In this document: positions 35,884 to 44,374 of the stretch, piece after piece
Layout: the number at the start of each line of letters is the position of its first letter
Position numbering within the stretch: the first letter of the stretch is position 1
Source: Burkholderiales bacterium
GTDB lineage: Bacteria; Pseudomonadota; Gammaproteobacteria; Burkholderiales; Burkholderiaceae_C
Reading direction: 5' to 3'
NCBI GenBank assembly: GCA_028868305.1
Contig: JAGWUS010000008.1
Span: 1 to 64,000, forward strand
DNA length: 64,000 nucleotides
The notes under the pieces: model-generated
Told to the model about the DNA's origin: nothing
The model's database searches: none
The model's input: the letters and a program-made list of their open reading frames with translations, nothing else
Position numbers and translations under genes: made by a program

Positions 35884-37185
35884 CTACAGCAGGTCCATCA
35901 GCCGATGGTAGGCCATGCCCAGCACCAGACTGGGCGTGCGCAGCAAGGCCCCTCCGGGAAAGTTGCGATGCTGCAGGCGTGCAAACACATCAAACCGTTC
36001 GGCCTGACCGGCAACAGCCTGGGCCAGCACTCGCCCCGCCAGGCCGGTCAGTGCGACACCATGCCCGCTGAACCCCTGCAGGTAGTACAGGTTATCGCCC
36101 AAGCGGCCAAAGTCCGGTGCCCGGTTCATGCTGATATCCACAAACCCACCCCACACATACTCGATCGGCACACTTGCCAGCGAAGGGAACACGTCCGCCA
36201 TACGCTTGGACATGATGTTCTGCAGCCTAGCCGGAGTGCGGGCTGAGTAGCTGACACGGCCACCAAACAGCATGCGGTGATCGGCGCTGAAGCGGAAGTA
36301 ATCCAGCACAAAGTTGTTGTCGCACACCGCTGCGTTACTCGGAATTAAGGCCTCGCAGGTCGCAGGGCTGAGTGGAGCCGTACCAATGATGTACGTCCCC
36401 ACAGGCATGATCCGCGGAGCGATCTCCCGGGCGACCGCTGGACCATATTCGCCCAGAGTGCAGTTGCCTGCAAGCACTCCAAAGGTGGCGGTCACACTCC
36501 CTAACAGGGTTCTTGCACACAGTTCTTGACCCCGCTTGAGCGCCACCACCGGGGATTTCTCAAATATCTGAACACCCAGCGAACGCGCAGCACGTGCAAG
36601 TCCCAAGCCAAACTTCAATGGGTGCAGGTGTCCTGACTTCTGTTCATAGGCAGCGGCACAGTACAGCGGACTCTGGATATGCCGCTGCACATCGGGTCCC
36701 GTGGCGAAGTCAGTCGCCATGCCATAGCGCTGCTCCATCTCCCGCATTTCGGATTCCAGTGCACGCGCCTTGCGTGCCGAATCCGCGACATACAGATAGC
36801 CATGAACTCGGTCGCAATCGATTCCGAATTGCGTGATGCGCTCATCAATCAGGTCTATGGCCTCAAGGGACATGTCCCAGGCCTGCCTTGCTGCCGCTTG
36901 CCCCAACTGCGTTTCGAACGGCTCCTGGCCACTGGCATACCCCACTATGGCCTGCCCGCCGTTGCGGCCGGACGCTCCACTGCAAACGCGGTCAGCCTCC
37001 AGCACCACCACCTGGTAGCCCTTTTGCGCCAGTTCAATGGCGGCGGATAGTCCTGCAAACCCGGCACCTACCACCACCACATCGCAATGCAGGTCCGCCG
37101 AGAGCGGCGCCTGTGCGGGCTCACGCACCACGCTGGCCTCGTAATAGCTTTTCTGGTTGAGTTGGGTATCAGAGTCAAGCAACAT
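35884..37185 (-). CDS. puuB: FAD-dependent gamma-glutamylputrescine oxidoreductase (PuuB-type)
   Basis: 433 residues, DAO family. The FAD-binding Rossmann motif CDVVVVGAGFAGLSAAIELA is followed by VVVLEADRVCSGASGRNGGQ. Substrate-domain blocks are FSADHRMLFGGRVSYS, VWGGFVDISMNRAPDFGRL and YYLQGFSGHGVALTGLAG. Oxidises gamma-glutamylputrescine to the aminoaldehyde with release of ammonia and H2O2. Starts 19 bases after speB, so the two form a leftward operon. Ends 10 bases from the MocR gene, tail to tail. Confidence 0.88.
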   Translation of the reverse strand: MLLDSDTQLNQKSYYEASVVREPAQAPLSADLHCDVVVVGAGFAGLSAAIELAQKGYQVVVLEADRVCSGASGRNGGQAIVGYASGQEPFETQLGQAAARQAWDMSLEAIDLIDERITQFGIDCDRVHGYLYVADSARKARALESEMREMEQRYGMATDFATGPDVQRHIQSPLYCAAAYEQKSGHLHPLKFGLGLARAARSLGVQIFEKSPVVALKRGQELCARTLLGSVTATFGVLAGNCTLGEYGPAVAREIAPRIMPVGTYIIGTAPLSPATCEALIPSNAAVCDNNFVLDYFRFSADHRMLFGGRVSYSARTPARLQNIMSKRMADVFPSLASVPIEYVWGGFVDISMNRAPDFGRLGDNLYYLQGFSGHGVALTGLAGRVLAQAVAGQAERFDVFARLQHRNFPGGALLRTPSLVLGMAYHRLMDLL

Positions 37186-37204
37186 GATTGGGACCTGTCA
37201 AAGT

Positions 37205-38125
37205 TCAGCGCACTAGCTTGGCAACCTGGCCGCACAGGTAGGTCCAGACAAAGGTGGCTGCTGCGTTGCTGGTGAGTTCCGCGTGGTCGTAAGCAGGTGC
37301 CACTTCCACACAGTCCATGCCGATCAGATTGAGCGGTGCCAGTTCCTCCAGCAAGGTCAATACCTGCGAACTGGTCATGCCGCCGGGCTCGGGTGTTCCG
37401 GTGCCTGGTGCAAATGCGGGGTCCAGACAATCAATGTCGAGCGTCAGGTAGCACGGCGCATCACCCAGCCGGGCACGGATTTCAGACACCACAGAAGCCA
37501 GTCCGTCACCGTCCTTGCCGCGCAGATCCCGCGCGGTGTAGATCAGTCCCCCCTGGTCCCGCACGTATTCGCGTGCCGCCCGCTCACCACTGGAACGCAG
37601 GCCGATCTGCACCGCCTGGGCAGGTTCTACCAGCCCTTCCTGAATGGCCTCATAGGTCCAGGTGCCGTGGCCAGACGGTTCGCCAAAATGGTCAACCCAG
37701 GTGTCGCAATGGGCATCAAAGTGGATCATCGCCAGCTTTCCGTGCCGTGCTTTGGCCGCCCGCAGCAGCGGGAGTGTCACAGAATGGTCACCCCCCAGGA
37801 AAACGCAATGGTGTTGTGCCATCAGCCGACGGGCCTGCTGTTCAATGGCACCGCGCACATCGACCAACGGTGAGGCGTTGGGCAACAACATGTCCGCCGC
37901 ATCTCCCAGAGCGCCCAGGGGACTGACGTCAAACACCGGGTGAATGCCATCGCACAACATGAGCGAGGCACGGCGGATTTCCTGTGGCGCAAAACGGGCA
38001 CCCGGGCGATTGGTCACCGCGCCGTCAAACGGCACGCCGCACACGGCAAAAGCTTGTCCCTCCAGCGCAGGCGCTGCCAGGAAACGGTTGCTGTTATTGG
38101 CGTAAGCAAATTGTCCGATGGCCAT
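37205..38125 (-). CDS. speB: Agmatinase (arginase/agmatinase family)
   Basis: 306 residues. Hydrolyses agmatine to putrescine and urea. The binuclear Mn ligands are all visible: FLGGDHSVTLP, MIHFDAHCDTW and LTLDIDCLDPAFAPGTGTPEPGG. GIHPVFD and the N-terminal SNRFLAAPALEG resemble SpeB rather than arginase. A guanidino-acid hydrolase of the same family cannot be ruled out by sequence alone. ATG 38125 is chosen over a TTG five codons upstream. Linked to puuB, so it feeds putrescine into the Puu pathway. Confidence 0.87.
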   Translation of the reverse strand: MAIGQFAYANNSNRFLAAPALEGQAFAVCGVPFDGAVTNRPGARFAPQEIRRASLMLCDGIHPVFDVSPLGALGDAADMLLPNASPLVDVRGAIEQQARRLMAQHHCVFLGGDHSVTLPLLRAAKARHGKLAMIHFDAHCDTWVDHFGEPSGHGTWTYEAIQEGLVEPAQAVQIGLRSSGERAAREYVRDQGGLIYTARDLRGKDGDGLASVVSEIRARLGDAPCYLTLDIDCLDPAFAPGTGTPEPGGMTSSQVLTLLEELAPLNLIGMDCVEVAPAYDHAELTSNAAATFVWTYLCGQVAKLVR

Positions 38126-38245
38126 GAATCGCGCTTTCAAAAAGTATCTGTGCCGAAGTTACAGCATCGCACGCGACCGTACTGGTACCAATTTTTGCTG
38201 GTGCTGGCAAACCACTGCCCTGCAGGCCTGGTGTACGCTCAAGCG

Positions 38246-39208
38246 ATGCCCCACGCACAGAACACCGCCGCACACCGATGGCTCGCCTATGGGTCCCTCG
38301 CATTAAGCATGTCCCTGGTGGGCAGCTACGTTGCCTTGTCCAAACCCCTGGTGGCCGCGTTGCCGGTATTCCTGCTCGCCTGGCTGCGCTTTGGCATTGG
38401 CGGACTGGCTATGGTGCGTTGGCTGGAACGCCCTGCCACCGAAGTCCCCATGACCCCACAGACGCGCCGGCTGCTTTTTCTGGAGTCGTTTCTGGGAAAT
38501 TTCCTGTTTTCGATCTGCATGCTGTTTGGCGTGAGCATGACCAGTGCCGTTTCCGCTGGCGTCATCATGGCATCCATTCCCGCGGCTGTTGCGCTCATGA
38601 GTTGGACCTTCCTCAAGGAACGCATCAGCCCGCGCGTCTGGGCTGCTGTGGCGTGCAGTGCACTGGGCATTGGCCTGCTGGCGCTATCAAAAGAAGAGCT
38701 GGCTGTGCACGGTACAGGCGGGCCAGAGCCCAATTTGACTCACAATCAGACGCTTGGCAACCTGCTGGTTTTTGCTGCCGTCCTGTGCGAAGCTGCTTAC
38801 GCCGTGATTGGCAAGAAGCTCACTGGCGCACTCTCACCCAAGCGGATTACTGCACTGATCAACCTCTGGGGTTTTTTGCTCATGACGCCGCTGGGACTGT
38901 ATGCCGCCTGGCGCTTCGACTTTGCGTCAGTGCAACCCGCGTCCTGGCTGCTGCTGGTGTTCTATGCACTCGCCGCCAGCGTCTGGACCGTCTGGCTCTG
39001 GATGACTGGTCTGAAAAACGTACCAGCAGCCCATGCTGGCGTGTTCACCGTCATGCTGCCCATCTCTGCCGCGCTGGTCGGCGTGGTGATTCTGGGTGAG
39101 CGGCTGGGCAGCATGCAGATGCTGGCGTTTGCCATCGCGCTGCTCAGTGTGCTGCTGGCCACCCTGCCCCCACGTCAGGCAGCCCGCCCCACTACACCAG
39201 CGCCCTAG
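38246..39208 (+). CDS. EamA/DMT-family membrane transporter
   Basis: 320 residues, about ten membrane segments in two EamA repeats (first: WLAYGSLALSMSLVGSYVALSKPLV; second: LLVFAAVLCEAAYAVIGKKLTG). Likely an exporter of amino acids or metabolites; substrate unknown. The track frame opens far upstream inside speB; MPHAQNTAAHRW at 38246 is the plausible start. The loop between the repeats (SKEELAVHGTGGPEPNLTH) is encoded by a copy of the dispersed ~59-nt repeat. Ends 17 bases inside the rraA 3' end, tail to tail. Confidence 0.85.
   Translation: MPHAQNTAAHRWLAYGSLALSMSLVGSYVALSKPLVAALPVFLLAWLRFGIGGLAMVRWLERPATEVPMTPQTRRLLFLESFLGNFLFSICMLFGVSMTSAVSAGVIMASIPAAVALMSWTFLKERISPRVWAAVACSALGIGLLALSKEELAVHGTGGPEPNLTHNQTLGNLLVFAAVLCEAAYAVIGKKLTGALSPKRITALINLWGFLLMTPLGLYAAWRFDFASVQPASWLLLVFYALAASVWTVWLWMTGLKNVPAAHAGVFTVMLPISAALVGVVILGERLGSMQMLAFAIALLSVLLATLPPRQAARPTTPAP
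38682..38741 (+). repeat. Dispersed ~59-nt repeat, copy E, inside the EamA gene
   Basis: CGCTATCAAAAGAAGAGC, then TGGCTGTGCA, then GCGGGCCAGAGCCC and AATTTGACTC. It aligns without gaps to copy D. It is in the sense direction and in frame, encoding a hydrophilic loop of about 20 residues. Confidence 0.6.
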
Positions 39209-39713
39209 CGGCCACCACCATCCCGTCCTCATCGGCATACAGCCAGTCACCTGGCCGCACCCAGACCCCCTGTATCTGCACTGCAACGCCGGCCTCACCC
39301 TGATTGCGCTTGTCAGTCGGCAGGGGCATGGCCGCCAGAGCGCGAATGCCCACGGCGTGTCCTGCCAGTTCAGCCGTATCCCGCACGCAGCCATCAATCA
39401 CCACTGCGGCCCAGCCATTGCGTGCCGCCGCCGCACCGAGGTTGCCACCGAACAGCGCCCTGCGCAAAGAGCCGCCACCATCCACCACCAGCACCCGGCC
39501 TATTTGTCCTTGCGGAGTGTCAATGCGACCATCGGAATCCACGGCCGCTTTGACCAGGGAGTTGTCCTCAAAACACTTCACCGTCACCACCGGTCCGGCG
39601 AATTTTTGCACTGCACCAAAATCTCGAAATACAGGGGGCAAGACCCGGAATTCCCCAGTGGCATCGTTCTTGTGCGCGTCGCACAGATCACAGGTGGCAA
39701 AAGCAGCTGGCAT
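39192..39713 (-). CDS. rraA: RraA family protein (HMG/CHA aldolase / RNase E regulator-like)
   Basis: 173 residues. MPAAFATCDLCDAHKND, FAGPVVTVKCFEDNSLVKAAV and VLVVDGGGSLRRALFGGNLGAAAARNGWAAVVIDGCVRD contain the family's Gly-rich pocket with the conserved R and D of the class II pyruvate aldolases. Bacterial members are either RNase E inhibitors or 4-hydroxy-4-methyl-2-oxoglutarate aldolases, and sequence alone does not decide. ATG 39713 has AAGGAG upstream; the track extends 37 codons too far. A 15-bp palindrome (TTTTCCA-a-TGGAAAA, 39746-39760) lies 33 bases upstream. Confidence 0.9.
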   Translation of the reverse strand: MPAAFATCDLCDAHKNDATGEFRVLPPVFRDFGAVQKFAGPVVTVKCFEDNSLVKAAVDSDGRIDTPQGQIGRVLVVDGGGSLRRALFGGNLGAAAARNGWAAVVIDGCVRDTAELAGHAVGIRALAAMPLPTDKRNQGEAGVAVQIQGVWVRPGDWLYADEDGMVVAARALV

Positions 39714-39745
39714 GACTGAGAACTCCTTTTCAATGAATTGACCGA

Positions 39746-39760
39746 TTTTCCAATGGAAAA
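39746..39760. promoter_or_regulatory. Palindrome upstream of rraA
   Basis: TTTTCCA-A-TGGAAAA, perfect 7-bp arms, in the divergent gap between rraA and the SWIB gene (39714-39890). The rest of the gap is AT-rich with runs of A and T but no clear promoter I would defend. Confidence 0.3.
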
Positions 39761-39890
39761 AACAACATCCTCGAGTGAAAAAAACTTTTTCCCCCTTGGA
39801 AACGTGCATTTTCTCCAGTAGCATCCCGCTTACCAGTGAAGAAGCAGTTTTTTATTGGTGATTAATCAACTTCCAGAAGGACAATCAATC

Positions 39891-40322
39891 ATGGCAACTG
39901 CAAAGAAAGCTCCGGCAAAAAAAGCTGCTCCCGCAAAGAAAGTAGCACCCGCCAAGAAAGCCGCCGCACCAGCGAAGAAAGTCGCTGCCAAGGCTCCAGC
40001 CAAGAAAGCGGCTCCAGCTAAAAAGGCTGCACCCGCCAAGAAGGTTGCAGCTAAAAAGGCTCCCGCCAAAAAGCGCACTGTCAACGCTGCTTTCATGAAG
40101 GCACTGACCCCCAGCGCTGCATTGGCCGCGGTGGTTGGCAACTCCCCCCTGCCACGCACTGAAGTCGTGAGCAAGCTGTGGACCTACATCAAGAAGAACA
40201 AGCTGCAGGATGCAGTGAACAAGCGCATGATCAACGCCGATGCGAAGTTGAAGGAAGTCTTTAACAAGGCCCAGGTTTCCATGTTTGAGATGGCTGGCCT
40301 GATCGGCAAGCACCTCAAATAA
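39891..40322 (+). CDS. Lysine/alanine-rich histone-H1-like protein with C-terminal SWIB/MDM2 domain
   Basis: 143 residues. Residues 2-62 are near-perfect AAPAKK-type repeats, a histone H1/AlgP-like polycationic tail. Residues ~65-143 form a SWIB/MDM2 domain (FMKALTPSAALAAVVG, LPRTEVVSKLWTYIKKN, NADAKLKEVF, FEMAGLIGKHL). Probably a nucleoid-associated, DNA-binding protein. The SWIB fold is best known from eukaryotic chromatin remodellers and Chlamydia. ATG 39891 follows AAGGA; the track start lies 12 codons upstream. Single-gene unit closed by a strong terminator. Confidence 0.9.
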   Translation: MATAKKAPAKKAAPAKKVAPAKKAAAPAKKVAAKAPAKKAAPAKKAAPAKKVAAKKAPAKKRTVNAAFMKALTPSAALAAVVGNSPLPRTEVVSKLWTYIKKNKLQDAVNKRMINADAKLKEVFNKAQVSMFEMAGLIGKHLK

Positions 40323-40344
40323 TCAGAATACTCGCGCATTCTGA

Positions 40345-40373
40345 AAAGGCCGATTCGTCGGCCTTTTTTTGTT
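40345..40373 (+). terminator. Terminator after the SWIB gene
   Basis: AAAAGGCCGA-ttcg-TCGGCCTTTTTTT: an 8- to 10-bp stem, UUCG tetraloop and U-tract, 23 bases after the stop codon. Confidence 0.9.
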
Positions 40374-40395
40374 TTTCAATTAACCTAATTCATCC

Positions 40396-41406
40396 ATGCT
40401 GCGCTTCATCTTTACGCGCCTGAGCCTGATCATTCCGACCTTTTTTGGCATGACCCTGCTGGCGTTTTTTCTGATCCGCATGGTGCCGGGCGACCCTATC
40501 GAAACCCTTGCTGGCGAACGCGGTATTGACGCGGAACGCCACGCGGTGCTACTCAAGGAATACGGACTCGACCGTCCCGTCTTCGTCCAATACGGCATCT
40601 ACATTGGCAAGGTGCTGCAAGGGGATCTGGGCAAATCCATCATTACCCAGGCACCGGTATTGAGCGAGTTCTCGGCTCTCTTCCCCGCGACCATCGAGTT
40701 GGCCCTGTGCGCCATCCTGTTTGCGCTGCTGATCGGAATTCCGGCAGGCATCGTGGCCGCCGTCAAACGCAACTCTATCCTCGACCACGGTGTCATGGGC
40801 GTCGCGCTGACGGGCTACTCCATGCCCATCTTCTGGTGGGGCCTGCTGCTGATTCTGCTGTTCTCGGTGCAACTTGATCTGACACCGGTATCCGGGCGCA
40901 TCGCAGTGCAGTATTTCTTTGAACCGGTCACCGGCTTCATGCTGATTGATTCCCTGCTTTCGGGTGAAAAAGGGGCTTTCATATCCACCGTGTCGCACTT
41001 GATCCTGCCCACCATCGTGCTAGGGACGAATCCGTTGGCAGTGATTGCACGCATGACCCGCTCCGCCATGCTCGAAGTCATGGGCGAGGACTATATCCGT
41101 ACCGCACGCGCCAAAGGTCTGTCGAGTTTCCGGGTCATTGCGGTGCATGCACTTCGCAATGCGCTGATTCCTGTGATCACTGTCATCGGCCTGCAGGTTG
41201 GCGTGCTGTTTACCGGGGCCATCCTGACCGAAACCATTTTTTCCTGGCCCGGTGTGGGCAAATGGCTGATTGAAGCCATCAGCCGTCGGGACTACCCGGT
41301 GCTGCAGGGCGGCATGTTGCTGCTGGGCGCTGTGGTCATGGCGATCAACCTGCTGGTAGACCTGGCTTACGGCATCATCAATCCACGCATCAGGCACCAG
41401 AAATGA
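40396..41406 (+). CDS. dppB: Dipeptide/oligopeptide ABC transporter permease (DppB-type)
   Basis: 336 residues, six membrane segments. MLRFIFTRLSLIIPTFFGMTLLAFFLIRMVPGDP is the canonical DppB start. The periplasmic helix HAVLLKEYGLDRPVFVQYGIY and the EAA loop YIRTARAKGLSSFRVIAVHALRNALIPVITV contact the ATPases. GAILTETIFSWPGVGKWLIEAI is conserved. First gene of dppBCDF-A; stop overlaps dppC by 4 bases. Confidence 0.94.
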   Translation: MLRFIFTRLSLIIPTFFGMTLLAFFLIRMVPGDPIETLAGERGIDAERHAVLLKEYGLDRPVFVQYGIYIGKVLQGDLGKSIITQAPVLSEFSALFPATIELALCAILFALLIGIPAGIVAAVKRNSILDHGVMGVALTGYSMPIFWWGLLLILLFSVQLDLTPVSGRIAVQYFFEPVTGFMLIDSLLSGEKGAFISTVSHLILPTIVLGTNPLAVIARMTRSAMLEVMGEDYIRTARAKGLSSFRVIAVHALRNALIPVITVIGLQVGVLFTGAILTETIFSWPGVGKWLIEAISRRDYPVLQGGMLLLGAVVMAINLLVDLAYGIINPRIRHQK

Positions 41407-42305
41407 GTACTACCAATATGTTGCCAGCAATATCAGCACCCGCACCGGTGCATCCCTTCTTTGACTTCTGGCGCTCCTTCAAAGCCAACAAAGGCGCGCT
41501 GGCCGGCCTCGTAATCGTGGCGGCCGTCTTGCTCATGGCGACCTTTGCCGGAGTGATTGCGCCGTACGCACCAGATCTCACGGACAACTCGGTGTTCCTG
41601 GTTCCTCCCGCCTGGCAGGCTGGCGGCTCGTCCGCGCATCTGCTGGGTACCGATGCCATCGGGCGCGACATCCTGTCAAGGCTCATACACGGCGCACGCC
41701 TGTCGCTGCTGATCGGCATTGCGGTGGTCGCTCTTTCCGTGATTCTGGGTACCGTGTTGGGCCTGCTGGCGGGCTACTTCCGTGGCGTCTTTGAGATCAC
41801 CATCATGCGCCTGATGGACATTGTCCTCACCCTGCCCAGCCTCCTGCTGGCCATCGTGATTGTGGCCATTCTCGGGCCCGGCATGATGAATGCCATGCTG
41901 GCCGTGGCTATTGTGGTGTTGCCCCACTATGTGCGCATCACCCGCGCTGCGGTGATATCCGAAACATCGCGTGATTACGTCACTGCGGCGCGCATGGGGG
42001 GGGCTGGTCACATCCGCCTAATGTTCAACGAGGTGCTGCCCAACTGCACCGCACCGCTAATCGTGCAGGCCTCGCTGGGAATTTCCACCGCCATTCTGGA
42101 TGCGGCGGCCTTGGGTTTTCTGGGCTTGGGCGCCCAGCCCCCTGCCCCCGAGTGGGGAACCATGCTGGCCGATGCGCGCGAGTTCGTTCTACGCGCATGG
42201 TGGGTGGTGACCTTTCCCGGCCTGATGATCCTGATCACCGTATTGGCTTTTAACCTGCTGGGCGACGGCTTGCGCGACGCGCTGGACCCCAAGCTCAAGC
42301 GATAA
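41403..42305 (+). CDS. dppC: Dipeptide/oligopeptide ABC transporter permease (DppC-type)
   Basis: 300 residues. N-terminal FWRSFKANKGALAGLVIVAAV, LLGTDAIGRDILSRLIHGARLSLLIG, the EAA loop YVTAARMGGAGHIRLMFNEVLPNCTAPLIVQ, and LDAAALGFLGLGAQPPAPEWGTMLADARE are all standard DppC features. Heterodimer partner of DppB; coupled by an ATGA overlap. Confidence 0.94.
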   Translation: MSTTNMLPAISAPAPVHPFFDFWRSFKANKGALAGLVIVAAVLLMATFAGVIAPYAPDLTDNSVFLVPPAWQAGGSSAHLLGTDAIGRDILSRLIHGARLSLLIGIAVVALSVILGTVLGLLAGYFRGVFEITIMRLMDIVLTLPSLLLAIVIVAILGPGMMNAMLAVAIVVLPHYVRITRAAVISETSRDYVTAARMGGAGHIRLMFNEVLPNCTAPLIVQASLGISTAILDAAALGFLGLGAQPPAPEWGTMLADAREFVLRAWWVVTFPGLMILITVLAFNLLGDGLRDALDPKLKR

Positions 42306-42311
42306 GAACCC

Positions 42312-43307
42312 ATGGCACTGCTTGAAATAGAAAACCTGTCGGTCGAGTTTCCGTCGTACAACGCAACCATGCATGCGGTCGACGGGGTGAGCCTGTGCAT
42401 TGAAGCCGGTGAAGTGTTGGGAATCGTCGGCGAATCCGGCTCTGGAAAAAGCGTCACCATGATGGCCCTGATGGGCCTGGTGTCCTTCCCCGGCCGCGTC
42501 AAGGCCGATGTACTACGCTTTGATGGCCACGATCTCCTGGCCCTGTCGGACCATAAACGACGCAAGCTCATCGGCAAAGACCTGTCTATGATTTTTCAGG
42601 ACCCCACCACCAGCCTGAATCCCTGCTTCACCGTAGGCTTCCAACTGACCGAGACATTGCGGCTTCACATGGGCATGGACAAGGCTGCTGCGCGTCGACG
42701 CAGCATTGCGCTACTCGAACAGGTGGGCATTCCTGCGCCGGAGAGCCGCCTTTCGGTTTACCCGCATCAGCTGTCAGGCGGCATGAGCCAGCGTGTGATG
42801 ATTGCCATGGCCATTGCCTGCAACCCCAAGTTGCTGATTGCCGATGAACCCACCACCGCACTGGATGTCACCATCCAGGCGCAGATTCTGGACCTGCTGC
42901 GCAGCCTGCAGAAAGACCGCGGCATGGCGCTGGTGCTGATCACCCACAACATGGGCGTGGTCAGCGAAATGGCGCAACGCGTAGCCGTCATGTACGCCGG
43001 CCAGTTGATGGAGCAGCGGAATGCCCAGGCGCTGTTTCACAGCCCCCGGCACCCCTACACCGAAGCGCTCATGGCATCCCTACCGGAACGCAGCCAAGGC
43101 AGTGAACGACTGGCCACAATTCCGGGCATGGTCCCGGGACTGTATGACCGGCCTATCGGCTGCCTGTTTGGGCCACGCTGCAGTTATGCCAGGACACAGG
43201 AATGCGCGCAGCGCCCGGCCCTGCAGGCCCTGCCGGATGGGGCTGTGCGTTGCCACTTCCCGCTGGCCAAAACCACAGGTAGACAAGTCAGTGAGGTCAC
43301 CGCATGA
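42312..43307 (+). CDS. dppD: Dipeptide ABC transporter ATP-binding protein (DppD-type)
   Basis: 331 residues. Walker [19 protein letters not shown]-loop [14 protein letters not shown], signature [20 protein letters not shown], Walker [13 protein letters not shown] and H-loop [12 protein letters not shown]. The C-terminal oligopeptide-transporter extension carries the [19 protein letters not shown] cysteine motif. Six bases after dppC. Confidence 0.95.
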   Translation: MALLEIENLSVEFPSYNATMHAVDGVSLCIEAGEVLGIVGESGSGKSVTMMALMGLVSFPGRVKADVLRFDGHDLLALSDHKRRKLIGKDLSMIFQDPTTSLNPCFTVGFQLTETLRLHMGMDKAAARRRSIALLEQVGIPAPESRLSVYPHQLSGGMSQRVMIAMAIACNPKLLIADEPTTALDVTIQAQILDLLRSLQKDRGMALVLITHNMGVVSEMAQRVAVMYAGQLMEQRNAQALFHSPRHPYTEALMASLPERSQGSERLATIPGMVPGLYDRPIGCLFGPRCSYARTQECAQRPALQALPDGAVRCHFPLAKTTGRQVSEVTA

Positions 43308-44314
43308 ACGCACACCTCACACCCGCTTCCAATGCAGACAACACAGTGTTACAGGCGCACAACCTGCGCAAGGTTTACCCCATCAGCAATGGCTTTCTGC
43401 GCAAGGCGGACCAGTTGCAGGCCGTAGGCGGTGTGTCGTTCTCGGTCTGTGCGGGAAAGACGCTCGCCATCGTGGGCGAATCCGGCTGCGGCAAATCCAC
43501 ACTCGCACGCATGGTCTCGCTCATTGAATCGCCTTCTGCCGGCGCATTGACGGTGGGTGGCGTCGACGTGGTAGCCGCCTCCGACCACGACAGGCGGTTG
43601 CTGCGGCAAAAGGTGCAGCTGGTCTTTCAAAACCCCTACGGTTCGCTGAATCCCCGCAAGCGCATCGGCCAGATTCTGGAAGCGCCGCTGGAAATCAACA
43701 CCCAGCTCAACGCCGCACAGCGTGCAGAGAAAGCACGCGCCATGCTGGCTCTGGTCGGGCTGCGACCTGAGCACTACGACCGCTATCCGCATATGTTCTC
43801 GGGTGGGCAGCGCCAGCGTATTGCGATAGCACGCGCCCTGATGCTCAACCCTGCACTGGTGGTGGCCGATGAGCCGGTCTCGGCGCTCGATGTCTCCATT
43901 CAGGCTCAGGTATTGAACCTGCTGGCTGACCTGCAGAAAGGCCTGGGCTTGGCCTATCTATTCATTTCGCACGATCTGGGGGTGGTACGCCACATCGCCC
44001 ACGATGTCCTCGTGATGTACCTGGGCCACAGCGTGGAGCAGGGTAACAAGGAAACGATCTTCAGCAATCCCTTGCACCCCTACACCCAGGCCCTGCTGGC
44101 GTCCACACCCGGACTCGCCGGAAGTGGACCCGCAAAGCGTCGCATGGTGCTCAAGGGTGAGCTGCCCTCCCCCCTCAATCCGCCCAAAGGATGCGTGTTC
44201 TCGACCCGCTGCCCACATGCCAGCGCGCAATGCCTCGTAGAGCGCCCACCACTGCAGAATTTGTTGGGAAGATCGGTGGCCTGTTTTGAAGCACAGCGCA
44301 TCGCAAACCCGTAA
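43304..44314 (+). CDS. dppF: Dipeptide ABC transporter ATP-binding protein (DppF-type)
   Basis: 336 residues. [31 protein letters not shown] (Walker A), [39 protein letters not shown] (signature), [18 protein letters not shown] (Walker B), [22 protein letters not shown], and the C-terminal [15 protein letters not shown] motif. Starts inside the dppD stop (4-base overlap). Confidence 0.95.
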   Translation: MNAHLTPASNADNTVLQAHNLRKVYPISNGFLRKADQLQAVGGVSFSVCAGKTLAIVGESGCGKSTLARMVSLIESPSAGALTVGGVDVVAASDHDRRLLRQKVQLVFQNPYGSLNPRKRIGQILEAPLEINTQLNAAQRAEKARAMLALVGLRPEHYDRYPHMFSGGQRQRIAIARALMLNPALVVADEPVSALDVSIQAQVLNLLADLQKGLGLAYLFISHDLGVVRHIAHDVLVMYLGHSVEQGNKETIFSNPLHPYTQALLASTPGLAGSGPAKRRMVLKGELPSPLNPPKGCVFSTRCPHASAQCLVERPPLQNLLGRSVACFEAQRIANP

Positions 44315-44329
44315 CAACCCGAGTAGGTA

Positions 44330-44347
44330 ACGCCACGATTCTGGCGT
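44330..44347 (+). promoter_or_regulatory. Hairpin between dppF and dppA
   Basis: ACGCCA-cgattc-TGGCGT, a perfect 6-bp stem, followed after seven bases by TTTTCTTTT. It lies 27 bases before the dppA ATG. Either a partial terminator or an mRNA-stabilising stem separating the transporter genes from the binding-protein gene. Confidence 0.35.
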
Positions 44348-44374
44348 AGCATGGTTTTCTTTTAGGAGTTACTG

